Origin: Symsagittifera roscoffensis
Taxonomy: Eukaryota; Xenacoelomorpha; Acoela; Convolutidae
DNA length: 64,000 bases
Assembly (NCBI RefSeq): GCF_963678635.1
Contig: NC_087066.1
Location: 8,833,954 to 8,897,953, forward strand
Reading direction: 5' to 3'
Shown: positions 30,401 through 40,608 of the stretch, in pieces
Layout of the letters: every line of letters begins with the position of its first letter
Position numbering within the stretch: position 1 is the stretch's first letter
Translations under genes and position numbers: made by a program
Notes under the pieces: generated by a model
Seen by the model: the letters and a program-made list of their open reading frames with translations, nothing else
What the model was told of the DNA's origin: nothing
Databases searched by the model: none

Positions 30401-33400
30401 TCCAGTTTTCTCAAACTGGGTTAGTATTATCATAAAAGCGACAGTCATTAATTGTTCTAAAAAATCAAAGTTTAAAGGGCATCTATCCTTTCTTTGAAAT
30501 TCGACGAGATTTTTTCAACAACGTTTTTTTTTCTGCTTACTACTGTTGATTACTGTTTTCCAATCTTCGATTGGCTATATTTTTAAATTTGAGATTTTTG
30601 TGAAAGTCATCCCCACACGCCATATGATAGGTTTCGCTCCTAGTAACAAATCAATTATGGCAAGCAAGCTTCCTTCAACCAATTTGGAATGAAATCTAAG
30701 ACGGATTAAATCTCGGCTTATGCGTTACTAGCGCGAAGTATATCGTGGGTTAATTCTTACAAATTGGCCGAAATGGCAATCTTGAAATCCCCATAGTTTT
30801 ACGAAAAATGATCACAGGTGAAATATCGTTTTAAATCCAAGCTCAGGACAACAATAACTTTTGAATTTTATTTAAAAAAAAAATTTCGTAAAAATTGGCT
30901 AGTTAAAAAATCGGAAGTTTTTCTGGAGAAAAAAAGCACCCCGAGCACAAATTTTCTGTTAATTTCGTAGCGAAAGTCGGAACAATAAAAAAGTGCCGGG
31001 AAAAGGGTTTTTTTATTTAGTTCAGTATATTAGTTCTTTGCGAAGCTTGAATTGGATCTTGTTTCTTCGCAGGGCTTAGACTGTGCAAGACACAACCAAA
31101 ACTATGTAGGCGGTAATATCCGTGGTTTACCGTTATTATTTATTCTTTGTTGTTATGGCCACTAAGTGGCGATGAACTTTGTCGTCGGGTGTGTTTTGGT
31201 TTTTGAATCGATGAACGCTTTTTGCGACTTTTCGGGAAAAGTCATAAAATTAGTTCACGCTCAAACTTGATGTTTCGCTATTTGATTTTCTTTCTGGTTC
31301 AGTTCATTTCCTTTGGTAAAAGGAAGGCAAGCTCGACTATAAAACAGCGAAAGTGTAAAGGAAAACCGTGATCGACTTCTGGTTTCGAAACTGGAATTTA
31401 ATTATCAGATTTCCCAGCTAAATAAAAATTTTACTTATTTATTCAGTTTTCTCAAATTGGGATAATTTTATAAAAAACTTGTCAAACATAAATTGAACTA
31501 GAAATTAAGAGATTTTAGTTCATAAATTTTTTACTTTGAAATTTGAACGTTTTTTTTTCATTTGTTTCCTTGTGATCCTTGACTATTTTATATTTTTCTG
31601 TTGGTCAGATTATCTATGCAAAAGCAGGTACCACAAATAGTTATAGAACGGTTAAGTGCTATATCATAGTAAAGCTCTTTTAGCCCTGAATCGATTGACA
31701 TTTATAAATTGAAAATTTTTTTGCTAGTACCGAGAAAAACCAGTTAATTTTTTTTGCTTTTTAGTCTAATAGAGCTGTTTTGGCTAATTTTTAGGCAATT
31801 ATAGGTGTTATAATATGAAATTATTTTAGTATTAGCTGTGAAAAGTTAGCTTGAGAGGCTTCTTTTAGCGTTTACCTGGCAATGAGTTTTTTTCGTTTTA
31901 CCGAGAGTCGATGAACGCGATGCAGACTCCTATATGGGTCTTGGTGATTTTTTTTGCGTTCATTGACTATTTTCCAATTAGCTGATGGCTGTGTTTCAAT
32001 TTTTGAAGTCATATGAAGTTTGTTATGGTTAATTTACTTAAGATCTTATCTTAAGTTTTTCCTCTAATCGCCCGACTCACAAAATAACTGCAAAATTTTT
32101 TGATGTTTTTATGCATGTGGTCGGAAATTTCTGTGCTACTTGCGCAGCAACCAGATATTCGTGATTTTTTCAAGTTTCATGGCCTTCAAGTGGCATCGTA
32201 CATTTTACGCTGATAATTCGTAGGGCGACACTTCGTAACAAACGACAATTCGTAACAAAGCATTGGCAAGAGAAGAATCGTGCGCATAGATTAGTGTTTA
32301 CCGCTTAAATTACTACTACGAATTGTCGCCTGTTACGAATTGTCGCCCTACTGATTATCAGCGTTAAATTTACGATGCCACTTGAAGGCCATGAAGCCAT
32401 AACTGATAAAATAAACTAAGCAGTTGATTGTGAACAAAAAACGAGGATAGCTGGTTCACGCTGACAGTTGCCTCGATTTAGTTTTGAGTTATTTCAAGCT
32501 CAATAGTTTTCAGCTACATTTTTATTAGGAAGTTGTTTCCGTAAAAATCTTATTCAGCACCTTTCCGTAAAATTGTGAGAGAATCTATTTTTATTGGAAG
32601 TTTTGATATTGCTATACCGTTAATGCAGCACAAGTGATCTGAAGCTCCGCTGCACTGCTTTTGATTTTGCTCTTCGTTTTGCTTGTTGCATTGCTCTTGA
32701 ATGATGTAATGGGTTTGTTTTCTTATGCTCACTTTCAACCGATAATTTTTTATCGCAGTGCTTCGGAGGAGTTTCTGCGACGTCTGATGTCGATCTACGT
32801 GGCTGCCCACTACAAAAACAGTCCCAACGACCTTCAGATGTTATCAGATGCACCTGCGCACCACTTATTTGTCCTACTGCCTCCAGTGGACCCAAAAATC
32901 AACAAACTGCCAGAAATTCTGGGTTAGGTTATGGTGAATCAGTTTTAAACTGTCAATGAACGAAGCAAAAACACTAATTAAGAGTAATAAACGTATTGAG
33001 TACTCTTATATAGGTCTTGATGTTTTTTGTTTTTTTTTCAGGCAAATTTGTTCACGCTCAACTTTGAACTGTTGTGCGATTTGAATTTAACTATTTCTTA
33101 CATTTAATTCTAATTATTTTTAATATTAAGGCAAATTGCACTCTTTAAGGAAATGGAGCGAAAAAACTGAATGAATGTTTTCAACTTTAAAAAATTGATT
33201 TGGCTTTTTACAAGTTATCTAGTGAGCCTAATTTCTTTAGTTGGGTACTTTTTGTTTGAAACGTTTTTTTTTTATAAATTTAACCCAAACAATTTTTATA
33301 GATCAAAGAGCTCTGTGATATTTTTGTCTTCAAACTCAAGAAATAAATATTTTTCTAACAAAATCTCTTGGCTGTGGGAAGTTTGGTTTGGCAAGTATAA

Positions 33401-36400
33401 AATGAATCATTTCTGAAATCGCATTTTGATAGGCAGGGTTTTGTATAAACTATGCAAGAAAAGGTACTAAACAACGTGCAAAAACTACGCAAAACAGCAT
33501 GACGATTATTTTGCCGAATTTTAATGAGCTGATATATGCAAAATTAACTCAACTGACCCTGTTCAGAGTTTTGTGCATAGAGAACAAGAAAGCAGAATGA
33601 TCCTTCTCCAAAAATGATCATTCATAACTTGACTTCAATTAATAACGCCAACTTTCCAGGCAGTTCTTATAATTTTTTTTTTTGGTTTCAGTGGTGGTGC
33701 AGGTGGCACTGGAGGGGGAGATCAGAGAGAGCAGTGTGGAGGATCAGTTCTCCAGGGGCAGGAGGGCGGCAGGGGACCTCATTCCCTGGACTGTCTCCCA
33801 GCAGTTCCAGGACGCCTCCTTCGCATCACTCGCAGGCGCCAGGATAGTCAGAATAGCCACACACCCGGACTACCAGCGCATGGGATTCGGACTCAAAGGT
33901 CAGTTGATATCGGGCGCAATGTGTGTGCTTCAGTGTCTAGATTAAAGATCATTTTTTTGCACTCGATTAGAGTTTAGTTTCCTTGTTTAGACACAATCGA
34001 AAATTGCGCACCTAATAAAGTTTACAAAAAAGAATTTTAAACGAGAAAAATGCCTGTTTTTGGTAATGATTATTTTGGTCATTTTAAATATACGCCTTAT
34101 CTCCATAATACTTTGATAAATTTGAGCCATAATAAATTTGAACCATTTGAAATTTATCATGATTTTGACCTTGGATATGTTTCAATCAGACGTCATATTA
34201 TCTTCACTGTTAAATAAGTTTTCAAATTCCCAATAATCTAGCTCAGTTTTTTTCAGCTCTGGAACTTCTGGAAAGCTACTACTCTGGAAACTTTGTCTCT
34301 CTCAACACAAATGAAACAGAAACCCACAATAGTGCAGTAGCAAATGAGTCTTCGGAGCACCCAAAGAAAGGATCAGCACCGCTGCTGTTGAAACTTGACG
34401 AACGACCTTGCGAACACTTAGATTACGTCGGAGTGTCGTTCGGGCTAACTGCCGAACTGTTTCGCTTTTGGAAACGACGAGGCATGAAGCCCATGTATGT
34501 TCGGCAGACATCAAATGATATTACGGGAGAGCACTCTTGTATTATGCTGAAACCTCTGGGCGAAAACAACTCGCAATGGTGCAAACAGTTTAATTTGGAT
34601 TTTCAACGAAGATTTGTATCGCTTCTATCGTATGAGTTTAGAAATTTTGCGGCTCCTTTGGCGCTTAATATTCTGTACTTGAAAGATCAGAAGTGTTTAG
34701 AAAATATAGCTGAAGATAAATTGCGCTTTTTGATGATCCCGTATGACTTGAAGAGACTGGAGTTGTATGCGAAGAATTTGACAGACTATCACTTGATCAT
34801 GGACTTGGTGCCAATTTTAGGTTAGTATGACGGTTTTATTTGACAGAAATCGCCGGTTGTTGAAGCAATTTTAGAGAGTTAAAAAATATGAGAACTGTCG
34901 AATTTTCTTTAGTTTCGAAGCAACTTGAGGAATGTTTAATATACTCAGAACTGTTTTTATTAGTTTTGATGGTTTTATTTCAGCTCATTGCTATCTTTTG
35001 AATTTCAGCCACAGATTTCAATTTTGTTCATAAAAATTCACGATTGAAAAAATTATTAGTTTAAGTGCACTGGGTGAAGTTATTTTCTTTAATATATTAG
35101 TTTGTTTCTTTTGAATGCTTCAGCCAGACTCTACTTCACCCACCAGATAGAAGTGTCTCTCTCTGGCATCCAGGCCACAATTCTGTTGGGAGTGGGACTG
35201 CAGCACAAGAGTGTGGACACTGTGGCCACTGAGCTGGACATGCCCCCCTCCCAGACACTGGCCGTGTTCTGCAAACTCATCAAGAAGTTCTCCCAATCCA
35301 TGCACGAAGTGATGGCTACTCAAATTAAGAAAAGTATCGAGCAAAGTCAAAGAGAGGTTAAAAATCATTCGGCGGTTTTTTTTTCATTTTAAGAGTCGAA
35401 TGTTGTTAGTCTCTTATATAGGTCGTGATGATTTTTTTCTATTCGTTTTTTTTTCAGGAAAAGTCTTAAAATACTAGCAAAAAACAAACAAAGCTTATAT
35501 TACATCTTTTTCGTACGAAGAATCATAAAATCTATTTTAAAAGTTATTTCTACATTAAAACGTGAACAAGTGAAAATATTTTAGAACGTTTCTCCATGCA
35601 AATAATTGTATGAACCATTGTTGTAATTTGTTGTAAATGTTTTTAATTTTACGAGGGGTAGGCAACGGGAAAAGAGCCAAGTTCCTTTGCTCTCCAATTA
35701 TGAAAGCTGAAATGGCGCGAAAAAACGTGATCGGTTTCTAAGTTTCGAAAGTGGAATTTATTTTTAAGATTTCTCAGCAGAATAAAAACCTTTCGTTATA
35801 ATCCAGTGTTCTCAAATGGGGTTAATATTATCAAAAAAAATGCCAATTTTAAATTGCTCTTGAAATTCTAAGACGTTTAAGGCCGTACATTTTTTGTTCG
35901 AAATTCGAAAGCGGAGTTTTTTCTAAAAAGTCAGTTTTTGGTCTGTGTGTTTGCGTTTGTTGACTCTTCTCCAACTGTCTGCTGGCTATATTTTTTGTTT
36001 TTCCGACTTTCTAAGAAAGCGGAATATTTGTGCTTCGGGGTGTTTTGTTTTCAGTCAATTTTCGGCTATCCAAATAATAGTTTTGACAATTTTTTGTACA
36101 CCATTGAAGATATCGACTCCCTGAAATTAAATGTGAAAAGATGTTTTGCCTCAATCATTTTTTTGCAAAGTTCTGGGAGTTTGAAAAATGCCAATTTGGC
36201 CATGTTCTGTACTATTTTATGTGCGTTTTGAAGATTTTATTAAAAATGCTGAAAGCGTTACACGAATTATTTATGCCTGGCGAATTGTCCCGCACAACAA
36301 ATTGATTTGAGGCTAGCTAATTGGTCGTATTGTGAGTAATGAACGTTTGTTCACTCTAAACTTTGATTTTTCGCGGTTTGAAGTGTGTTTTTTTTTAGTT

Positions 36401-38114
36401 TCACTGCATTTCCATTGTTAAAAGGAAGACAAACTCCACTATCGAACTGCAATAGTGTAAAGGTCAAGAAAAACGTGATCGACTTTTCGAAAATGGAAAT
36501 TAATTATCAGCGTTACCAGCGAAATAAAAGTTGTACCTTTTGACTATTTTCGCAAAAAATTTTAGCAAAAAAATTATAAATTGTTCTCTAAATTCAAAGA
36601 GCTTTAAGGGCATCTGTTTTTTTCTTCGAAATTCGAAAAATTTAGGTTTTTGAAAAAACAAGTCAGTTTTTTTCAGCTTCCTTGCGTTCGCTGCGCTTTT
36701 CCAACTGTCAATTGGCTATCTTTAATTTCGTACGTCTCAAATTTTTACACGTGATCTATGAGTTTGCCCAAATCTTATAGTTTTATAATACTTTCTTTTG
36801 CAAAAAACTATTCAATTTGGATTAAGGGGCAGTCGGAACATTCATGGCGTTGCCCTGATATACGAGCAGTATTATTTAGTTGTTTATTGTCATTTTATCT
36901 GTACTACGGACGACCTTTGGCTGAAAACGAAGTTATACCATGCCGTATAAAAGTTACGAAGAGAAATTTATGCAAGCATATTAGTGTGAATTGATTGGTC
37001 TCTGAACTGAAAAAGCAATGCTTAAGGTAGCAATAAGTGACTGTTATTGAAATGATAACAATAGTTAACTACATGTCTCTATGACGAAGTAGAAAAGAAA
37101 ACTCCGACCATTGATTACATGTTTTCCAATTCAAGTTTAAAAATTTCATAATTATAAATGCGAATACACTTTTATATAAGGCTGAGAAGATTGGTAAATA
37201 TGTACTTTGTACCATTAAGTCATTTGTATCGATTTGTTTGCTTCAATTTGTGGCGTGTCTTGTAGGTTGGGTCCCGAGTGAGTGAATTGAAACCGACGGC
37301 AGTCAGTCTGGACAGAGACCTGGAAGAGGCTGGGGAGGAGGGGGAGGCTAAAATGAAGCAGCAGAGAGACAGACTGCTGGAAGAAGACGAGGGGGAGGAG
37401 GAAGAGATAAAGACGGAGTCGGATGAAGTAGAAGTGAAAGTGAAAGAGAAGAAGGCGCCTAGGAAGTATGACATCACAGGTGAGTCGCCACGTATATATT
37501 TCAGAATTTAAGATCAATTCAAAGTGTTTCAAGCAATTTCGGATGATATATATCATTTTTCTTAAAAACTTAATTTATGGCGTTGTGTTGAGCAAGAAGG
37601 TTGAAGTTTTCTGGGATGATTATTTTTCTGACTGCAAGTAATCCACTTACTCATTTTGCTAAAATTCCGGTAGCCGTCATCATAGAAAAATCAGCTTCGG
37701 TGGGCGCAAAAAATTGTTGTTAAAGAGGTGCAAATAGTCATCAAGCCGAGCCGTCTAAGTTGCAGCTTCAATTATTCGAGTAAAAATCAAGTTTTTTTTG
37801 CTAATTAAACATCAATTTTGATTTTTAATTGTTTTATTATTTTGTTTGAAGTCACCGATGAAGAATGGAACAGTGCTCTGGAGAAGTCAGAACTGAAGAA
37901 AAGCATCTCTATCCGGAGGAGTGAGTCAGCAGCTGACACACTGAGTAAAAAGAGACCCCTGGATCCAGAAGAGTCCGTGATAGACTCAATACTGCAGCCA
38001 AAGAACAAGAAAGGAGACAGTCGGAAGAGTATGAGTAGCTATGAAGATCCAAGTCTGAGCCAGAAGACAATCATAAGCAAAAAACACAAGAAGTTTCTAA
38101 GTAAACGATCATGA
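18421..38114 (+). CDS. NAT10: RNA cytidine acetyltransferase, NAT10/Kre33 homologue (12 exons)
   Basis: Exons: 18421-18528, 18601-18876, 22997-23181, 25348-25897, 26206-26483, 28305-28454, 32759-32922, 33692-33898, 34257-34820, 35124-35356, 37266-37479, 37852-38114. All introns have GT/AG ends and phases agree, giving 3192 nt (1063 residues; human NAT10 has 1025). The nucleolar enzyme uses ATP and acetyl-CoA to make N4-acetylcytidine in 18S rRNA and in Leu/Ser tRNAs. Seen: N-terminal RKKIDNRIR and LFVIVGEKAKDQ; ATPase P-loop ARGRGKSAALG (about residues 286-296); Walker B VVVDEAASIPLP (about 387); GNAT acetyl-CoA loop VRIATHPDYQRMGFG (about 623-637); LTGEHSCIM-type block as ITGEHSCIMLK; C-terminal GVGLQHKSVD; and a Lys-rich tail (KKHKKFLSKR). 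The ATG at 18421 opens exon 1 as in other animals. Donor of exon 5 (GTTCGT) is atypical. Introns are rich in repeats; no coding break was seen. Confidence 0.95.
19366..20160 (+). repeat. Dispersed repeat family R, copy 1 (hairpin-ended, tRNA-like head)
   Basis: Begins with a perfect 9-bp-stem hairpin, TACCCTTGC GATAA GCAAGGGTA (19374-19396), followed by TTTCAATCGGG. Near 19507-19565 it has tRNA-promoter-like boxes (TAGCTTGGAGGT; GAGATCGAATC). It ends with GCGAAGC TCA GCTTCGC (20130-20146) and CTCTGTGT. Other copies are at 23998-24770, 28490-29425 and 44835-45260. Probably a non-autonomous element; no coding capacity. Confidence 0.7.
20990..21950 (+). repeat. Diverged tandem array, about 7 units of 128-155 bp
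   Basis: Each unit carries a recurring order: GTAGTTGGGTACTGT, GTACTCTCAGGAGTTGC, CCAAATATGACTGCTCAAAT, GTTTTCGAAATATGAC and then a T-rich run. The TGACTGCTCAAAT anchor recurs at about 21030, 21158, 21312, 21455, 21597 and 21725. It lies wholly within NAT10 intron 2. Confidence 0.85.
22015..22489 (-). CDS. Possible two-exon small antisense gene inside NAT10 intron 2
   Basis: I do not recognise the product. Exon 1 (22489-22286, 68 codons) opens with the first ATG after an in-frame stop and ends at a perfect donor, ACACG|GTAAGT. Exon 2 (22143-22015) follows an AG after a 142-nt gap, in the matching phase 0, and reads 42 codons to TGA. Exon 2 is clearly more GC-rich than its surroundings. The predicted 110-residue protein has a basic N-terminal half (Lys/Arg/Ser-rich) and a C-terminal half of alternating hydrophobic residues (KAIVRIDNRIIHIKLHT; RSILALDFKGRIDISTI; SWFEVLLFEQ) suggesting a small beta-rich domain. 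The acceptor lacks a good pyrimidine tract, so this may be a pseudogene or chance. Confidence 0.42.
23300..23840. repeat. Long foldback element in NAT10 intron 3
   Basis: The left arm (about 23300-23460) and right arm (about 23670-23840) are inverted copies of ~160 bp. GAATTTCTGGGTCAAAATCT matches the reverse complement of ATTTTGGCCCAGAAATTTG, and CAACAAAATTTTGGAAG with TATAACCTCC are mirrored likewise. The spacer holds three copies of GTCGAT(A)AAAGTTTC. It has the form of a foldback or MITE-like transposon, without coding capacity. Confidence 0.75.
23998..24770 (+). repeat. Dispersed repeat family R, copy 2
   Basis: Starts with the same perfect hairpin TACCCTTGC GATAA GCAAGGGTA (24003-24025) as copy 1. 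It ends at 24727-24765 with CGCAAGTGGTTCGAAGCTCA and GCCGCTGTGT, where the terminal hairpin is partly decayed. The tRNA-like portion is not recognisable. Confidence 0.7.
24770..25235 (+). repeat. Family T repeat, copy in intron 3
   Basis: Contains AACTCTACTATCGAACAGCA, AACGTGATCGACTTATAG, GATCCAGTCTAC, CAAAGCTTTAAG and TGCGTTCATTGACTC in the order shared by the other copies. It ends ~110 bp before exon 4. Confidence 0.7.
26700..27475 (+). repeat. Family T repeat, copy in intron 5
   Basis: Starts with GAACGTAGTGAATACACTTA and TATAGGTCTTGGTGATTT, continues through AAGACAAACTTCACTATCG, and ends with CTTTTTCTAACTGTC. This is the most complete copy seen; same orientation as the host gene. Confidence 0.75.
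27476..28304. other. Rest of NAT10 intron 5
   Basis: AT-rich, with a short inverted motif (GGATGCGAAGGGC ... CATCC) near 27530-27600. No gene or named repeat seen. Confidence 0.5.
28490..29425 (+). repeat. Dispersed repeat family R, copy 3
   Basis: The opening hairpin is decayed (AGGTTGCAAGCGTTACC), but AATCGGAATATGGACTTTTT follows as in other copies. A clear polymerase III B-box-like GGGTTCGAATCTGACC lies at 28650-28665, with an A-box-like TTAGTCTGCAGGTAGCG ~40 bp upstream. The terminal hairpin GCGAAG ... CTTCGC is at about 29395-29411. Confidence 0.7.
28789..29028 (+). repeat. Recent 122-bp tandem duplication
   Basis: 28789-28910 and 28911-29028 are nearly identical (only a few base or indel differences), both starting TTTTCATTGTAGTTGTTTTC. 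It lies within the family R copy 3 and makes that copy longer than the others. Confidence 0.9.
29960..31010 (+). repeat. Family H repeat split by a family T copy
   Basis: The left part has the hairpin TCAGGGC GAT GCCCTGA (29995-30011). The right part (30590-31010) has CCCCACACGCCATAT, TCTAAGACGGATTAAATCTC and CACCCCGAGCACA, as in the 51.7-52.2 and 56.6-57.1 kb copies where the two parts are nearly adjacent. Here ~530 bp with the family T signature (30095-30595) sits between them. Confidence 0.75.
31190..31615 (+). repeat. Family T repeat, second copy in intron 6
   Basis: Has AAGGAAGGCAAGCTCGACTA, GTGATCGACTTCTGG and TTATTCAGTTTTCTCAAATT in family order, and ends near TTTCTGTTGGTCAG. Moderately diverged. 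Confidence 0.65.
32176..32395. repeat. Foldback (MITE-like) element, 220 bp
   Basis: The ~85-bp arms are inverted copies: TTCATGGCCTTCAAGTGGCA at 32176 mirrors TGCCACTTGAAGGCCATGAA ending at 32395, and CGCTGATAAT...GTAGGGCGACA is mirrored inside. The loop is ~50 bp. ACGAATTGTCGCC-type motifs recur within each arm. No coding capacity; its RNA would form a long hairpin in the NAT10 intron. Confidence 0.88.
32985..33430 (+). repeat. Family T repeat, copy in intron 7
   Basis: Starts AACGTATTGAGTACTCTTAT and TATAGGTCTTGATG; the middle is strongly diverged (CACTCTTTAAGGAAATGGAG). The start of the unit is about 60 bp downstream of the exon 7 donor. Confidence 0.6.
35395..36005 (+). repeat. Family T repeat, first copy in intron 10
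   Basis: Starts GTTAGTCTCTTATATAGGTC 40 bp after the exon 10 donor, then GGCGCGAAAAAACGTGATCG and AATCCAGTGTTCTCAAATGG, and ends CTTCTCCAACTGTCTGCTGG. Good match to the family order. Confidence 0.72.
36340..36745 (+). repeat. Family T repeat, second copy in intron 10
   Basis: Contains AAGGAAGACAAACTCCACTA, GTCAAGAAAAACGTGATCGA and TTCAAAGAGCTTTAAGGGCA, and ends CTTTTCCAACTGTCAATTGG. It directly follows the preceding copy in the same orientation; a third start-like fragment (CACTTTTATATAAGGCTGAG) is at 37166. Confidence 0.72.
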
Positions 38115-38294
38115 TTGTATAAATCGATTTTGTTGTCTGTTATGAATGGACATTTGAATTGAAAATTGTTTACTGGCCAGTATAGTTCACTGAACTGGCA
38201 TCCCGTTTTAACTCGAAAACGTCTCGAAATTTGTGCAGCATATTTTTTGATATTAATAACCGGGATCCGCGATTATCTCGTATTGTCTGTGGAT

Positions 38295-38530
38295 TTTGAT
38301 AGTGAGTGACGATGAACGCAGTTGTAGTTTTGATTTTTTACTTGATTAAATTAATTTGCTAAACCTAGAAGGGAGGCAAATTATGCTTTTCAATTGAAAA
38401 AACACTAATGGCGCGAAAAATGTGCACAATTTTAGGTTCTAAAAGAGGACTGGAATTTTTTAGATTACGCAGCAGAGCCGAAAAAGTACTATTAGGCCAG
38501 ACCAAGTTTTCTCCAATTGAATTAGCTAAA
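38295..38530 (+). repeat. Family T repeat, decayed copy after NAT10
   Basis: Matches in order around ACGATGAACGCAGTTG, ATGGCGCGAAAAATGTG and CCAGACCAAGTTTTCTCC. It lies just 3' of the NAT10 stop codon and could contribute to the 3'UTR. Confidence 0.55.
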
Positions 38531-38759
38531 TGAAAAATGGTAACTATCAAATATTTTTGAATGTGAAATGTATTTGAAAAGATGACTTTGTGAAAAAAGA
38601 AAATAATTCACAAACGTCCTACATTTTTCCGATTGACCCATTGTTCTCTTTTGGCTTCGTTGATGAAAAAATTCTCGTCGAAATTCAAATTGCTTCAACA
38701 TGATTTTTTTACTAGCGAACTTCAGTTAGTGTTATGCTACGACTATTTTTTTTTCTAAC

Positions 38760-39015
38760 CTGAGAAGCAAATATTGGTGCCACTTTAGAGGCACCTTTAC
38801 GGCTTTTTGATAACATAGCATGTGTATTGATATTCATATAGTTATAAGTTAACTTAGTTAACTCATTTTTAAACTTGCGAAGCGAGTCTATTAGTACGAA
38901 CCTTCTGTTTTTTCCCGACCTAATTCGCAAATATTGGTGCCACTTCTGGGGCACCTTTGCAGCTTTTTCAGAGCATGTGCTTTGACATTCGAATAGTATA
39001 AGTTAACTCAGTAGT
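38760..39015 (+). repeat. Two-copy tandem repeat with small hairpins
   Basis: GCAAATATTGGTGCCACTT is present near 38767 and again near 38929, each followed by a GGTGCC ... GGCACC stem and CTTT(A/G)C(G/A)GCTTTTT. Period about 165 bp. No coding capacity. Confidence 0.75.
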
Positions 39016-39640
39016 GTTAAGGTATCATGGATCTAGCATAGAGGCAGGGAAGGAAACCCGCAACAAAACTGGGCAGCGTAGGATGTTTTTAATGAACTTT
39101 TTTTCGTAAACTAGCCAAGTTGCGTCCGCTCTATAGATTGAGGCATGGTAGTTGGTATTTTTGTTTCAAATTGACTGGTACTGCCAATGCGTCAAAATTG
39201 GCTTGCGTCACTTAGCAATTATGTAGACTCATAATTGGCGTGCGTTACTTCAGAAATTTTGTAGACTCAAAGTTTTTCTCATTCCGTTTTTCCCAGTAGC
39301 GTTATCGGTTAAATTTGTGCAATTTCGCCTTTGTTAATTCATCAAATGAACCGAAAAAAGTGACTTGTTTCGCACAACATAACAATAATGAATACTCGAT
39401 CTCAAAATTTTTCTAACTATAATCTCGAAACTTTTGAAATGCATTATTTATACTTAATGTGGCTTTATGCTACGCGATTATTTTTGTGCAAAGTTAGTGT
39501 GGATGCTTTTAGTTTGTTATATTCCAAATTATTACTTGCAAAATGAGTCTATTCGCATTTGATGCCACTTGCTGAATAGCAATGTCAATTCATCAGCATA
39601 GGTGGCTGTCATATTCGTGACTAGTGTTTGTCGCTTAATA
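39016..39640. other. Intergenic, no feature recognised
   Basis: AT-rich DNA between NAT10 and the SINE-like element. The motif GGCTTGCGTCACTTAG / GGCGTGCGTTACTTCAG occurs twice (39200, 39235). Nothing else supported. Confidence 0.4.
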
Positions 39641-39642
39641 AG

Positions 39643-39830
39643 CGTGCATGGCTGAGTGGACAGAGACTCAAAATATCTTGATTGCAGTGGGTTGCAGATT
39701 CGAATCCATCCAACACTCAGCCGAGTTTTTGCTAATTAGAGGCTTAGTTCTTATTTTACTTGATAGAGCGGCTTTTTGTCATGCTCTTGCAAGTTTTTGC
39801 AGGGCGCAGCTTCGCCTCTGAGTAAATTAC
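39643..39830 (+). repeat. tRNA-derived SINE-like element
   Basis: The head has an A-box-like TGGCTGAGTGGA (39649-39660) and a B-box GATTCGAATCC (39697-39707), spaced as in Ser/Leu-type tRNAs. Acceptor pairing is lost, so it is not a functional tRNA gene. The body ends at GCGCAGCTTCGCCTCTGAGT, like the 3' ends of family R, which suggests a shared 3' module. Confidence 0.65.
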
Positions 39831-39923
39831 TCAAATGAACCGGAAAAAGCTAATTGTTTCCAACGACAATCATAAAAACTCGCTTTCAAAACTTCACTTA
39901 ATATATCTAACAATTTTTGAACT

Positions 39924-39988
39924 GACAACTATTGCAAATATTGCAACTATTGTAACTATTGCAACAATAGCAACTATTGCAACTATTG
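39924..39988. repeat. Microsatellite of 9-bp units
   Basis: About seven imperfect units of GCAACTATT. It lies 25 bp upstream of the first open stretch of the RT element. Confidence 0.9.
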
Positions 39989-40608
39989 AGGAGTTTGTCA
40001 ACCCCGACACGAAATGATGAGGAAAAGCGACAGAGCGATAAGACCGCCGTCTTGTTTTGGTTTTCGTGATCACTCGGAAGAAAATCCAAATGAGGACTCC
40101 GTTTCTGCGTCGCAGAGAGTTAGTGACGATGAACAAGAGGATTCATACAACGAAACCAAAGACAAAATAGAAAATGAAGAACAACATACTGGGGCGACTC
40201 AACAGCTTCGTGTTATGACCCTCAGCGAGCAAGGCCATTATCCTGTCGTACCCATTACAGAAAACGTCACAAACTGTTTGTTTGACGCCTTTGGAGGGTC
40301 TCTCGACATATCTAAGGAAGTTCAAGAAACTGAATGGGGAACAGATGGACTGTGAGTGTGAACCTCCAAGGCAAACTGTATTTAGTCCCGGGGGGAAACA
40401 TTGGCCGTAAATACGTTGATCTTTTAACGAAAGAAGTCTGCCGATTGAACCAAAACGAATGTTCAGAACGACTTCTTATATTCAGCCGATTAATCTTACA
40501 GCGGGACCCAATGATAAAAACCACACGTGATGTGATAGCTTTGATAGGAAGACGACTTGAAGACTGGGAAAATAGTAAGTTCAATATTCTACTACAAGAA
40601 GCCAAACG

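Larger units (their letters stand above)
28455..32758 (+). other. NAT10 intron 6
   Basis: The largest intron (4.3 kb). It is a mosaic of family R (28490-29425), a nested T-in-H block (29960-31010), further T copies, and a foldback element (32176-32395). No coding sequence seen. Confidence 0.8.

Noticed and set aside
37215-37556. Minus-strand frame, Ser/Phe/Leu-rich
   Set aside because: Shadow of NAT10 exon 11, whose acidic, Lys/Glu-rich plus strand is supported by splice sites and gene order.
39643-39715. Functional tRNA gene
   Set aside because: A- and B-boxes are present but acceptor-stem pairing and a normal anticodon arm are missing; it fits a SINE head instead.
39924-39988. CRISPR-like array
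   Set aside because: Simple 9-bp microsatellite without unique spacers, in an animal genome. The 46.4-kb and 7.8-kb arrays likewise have no spacers.
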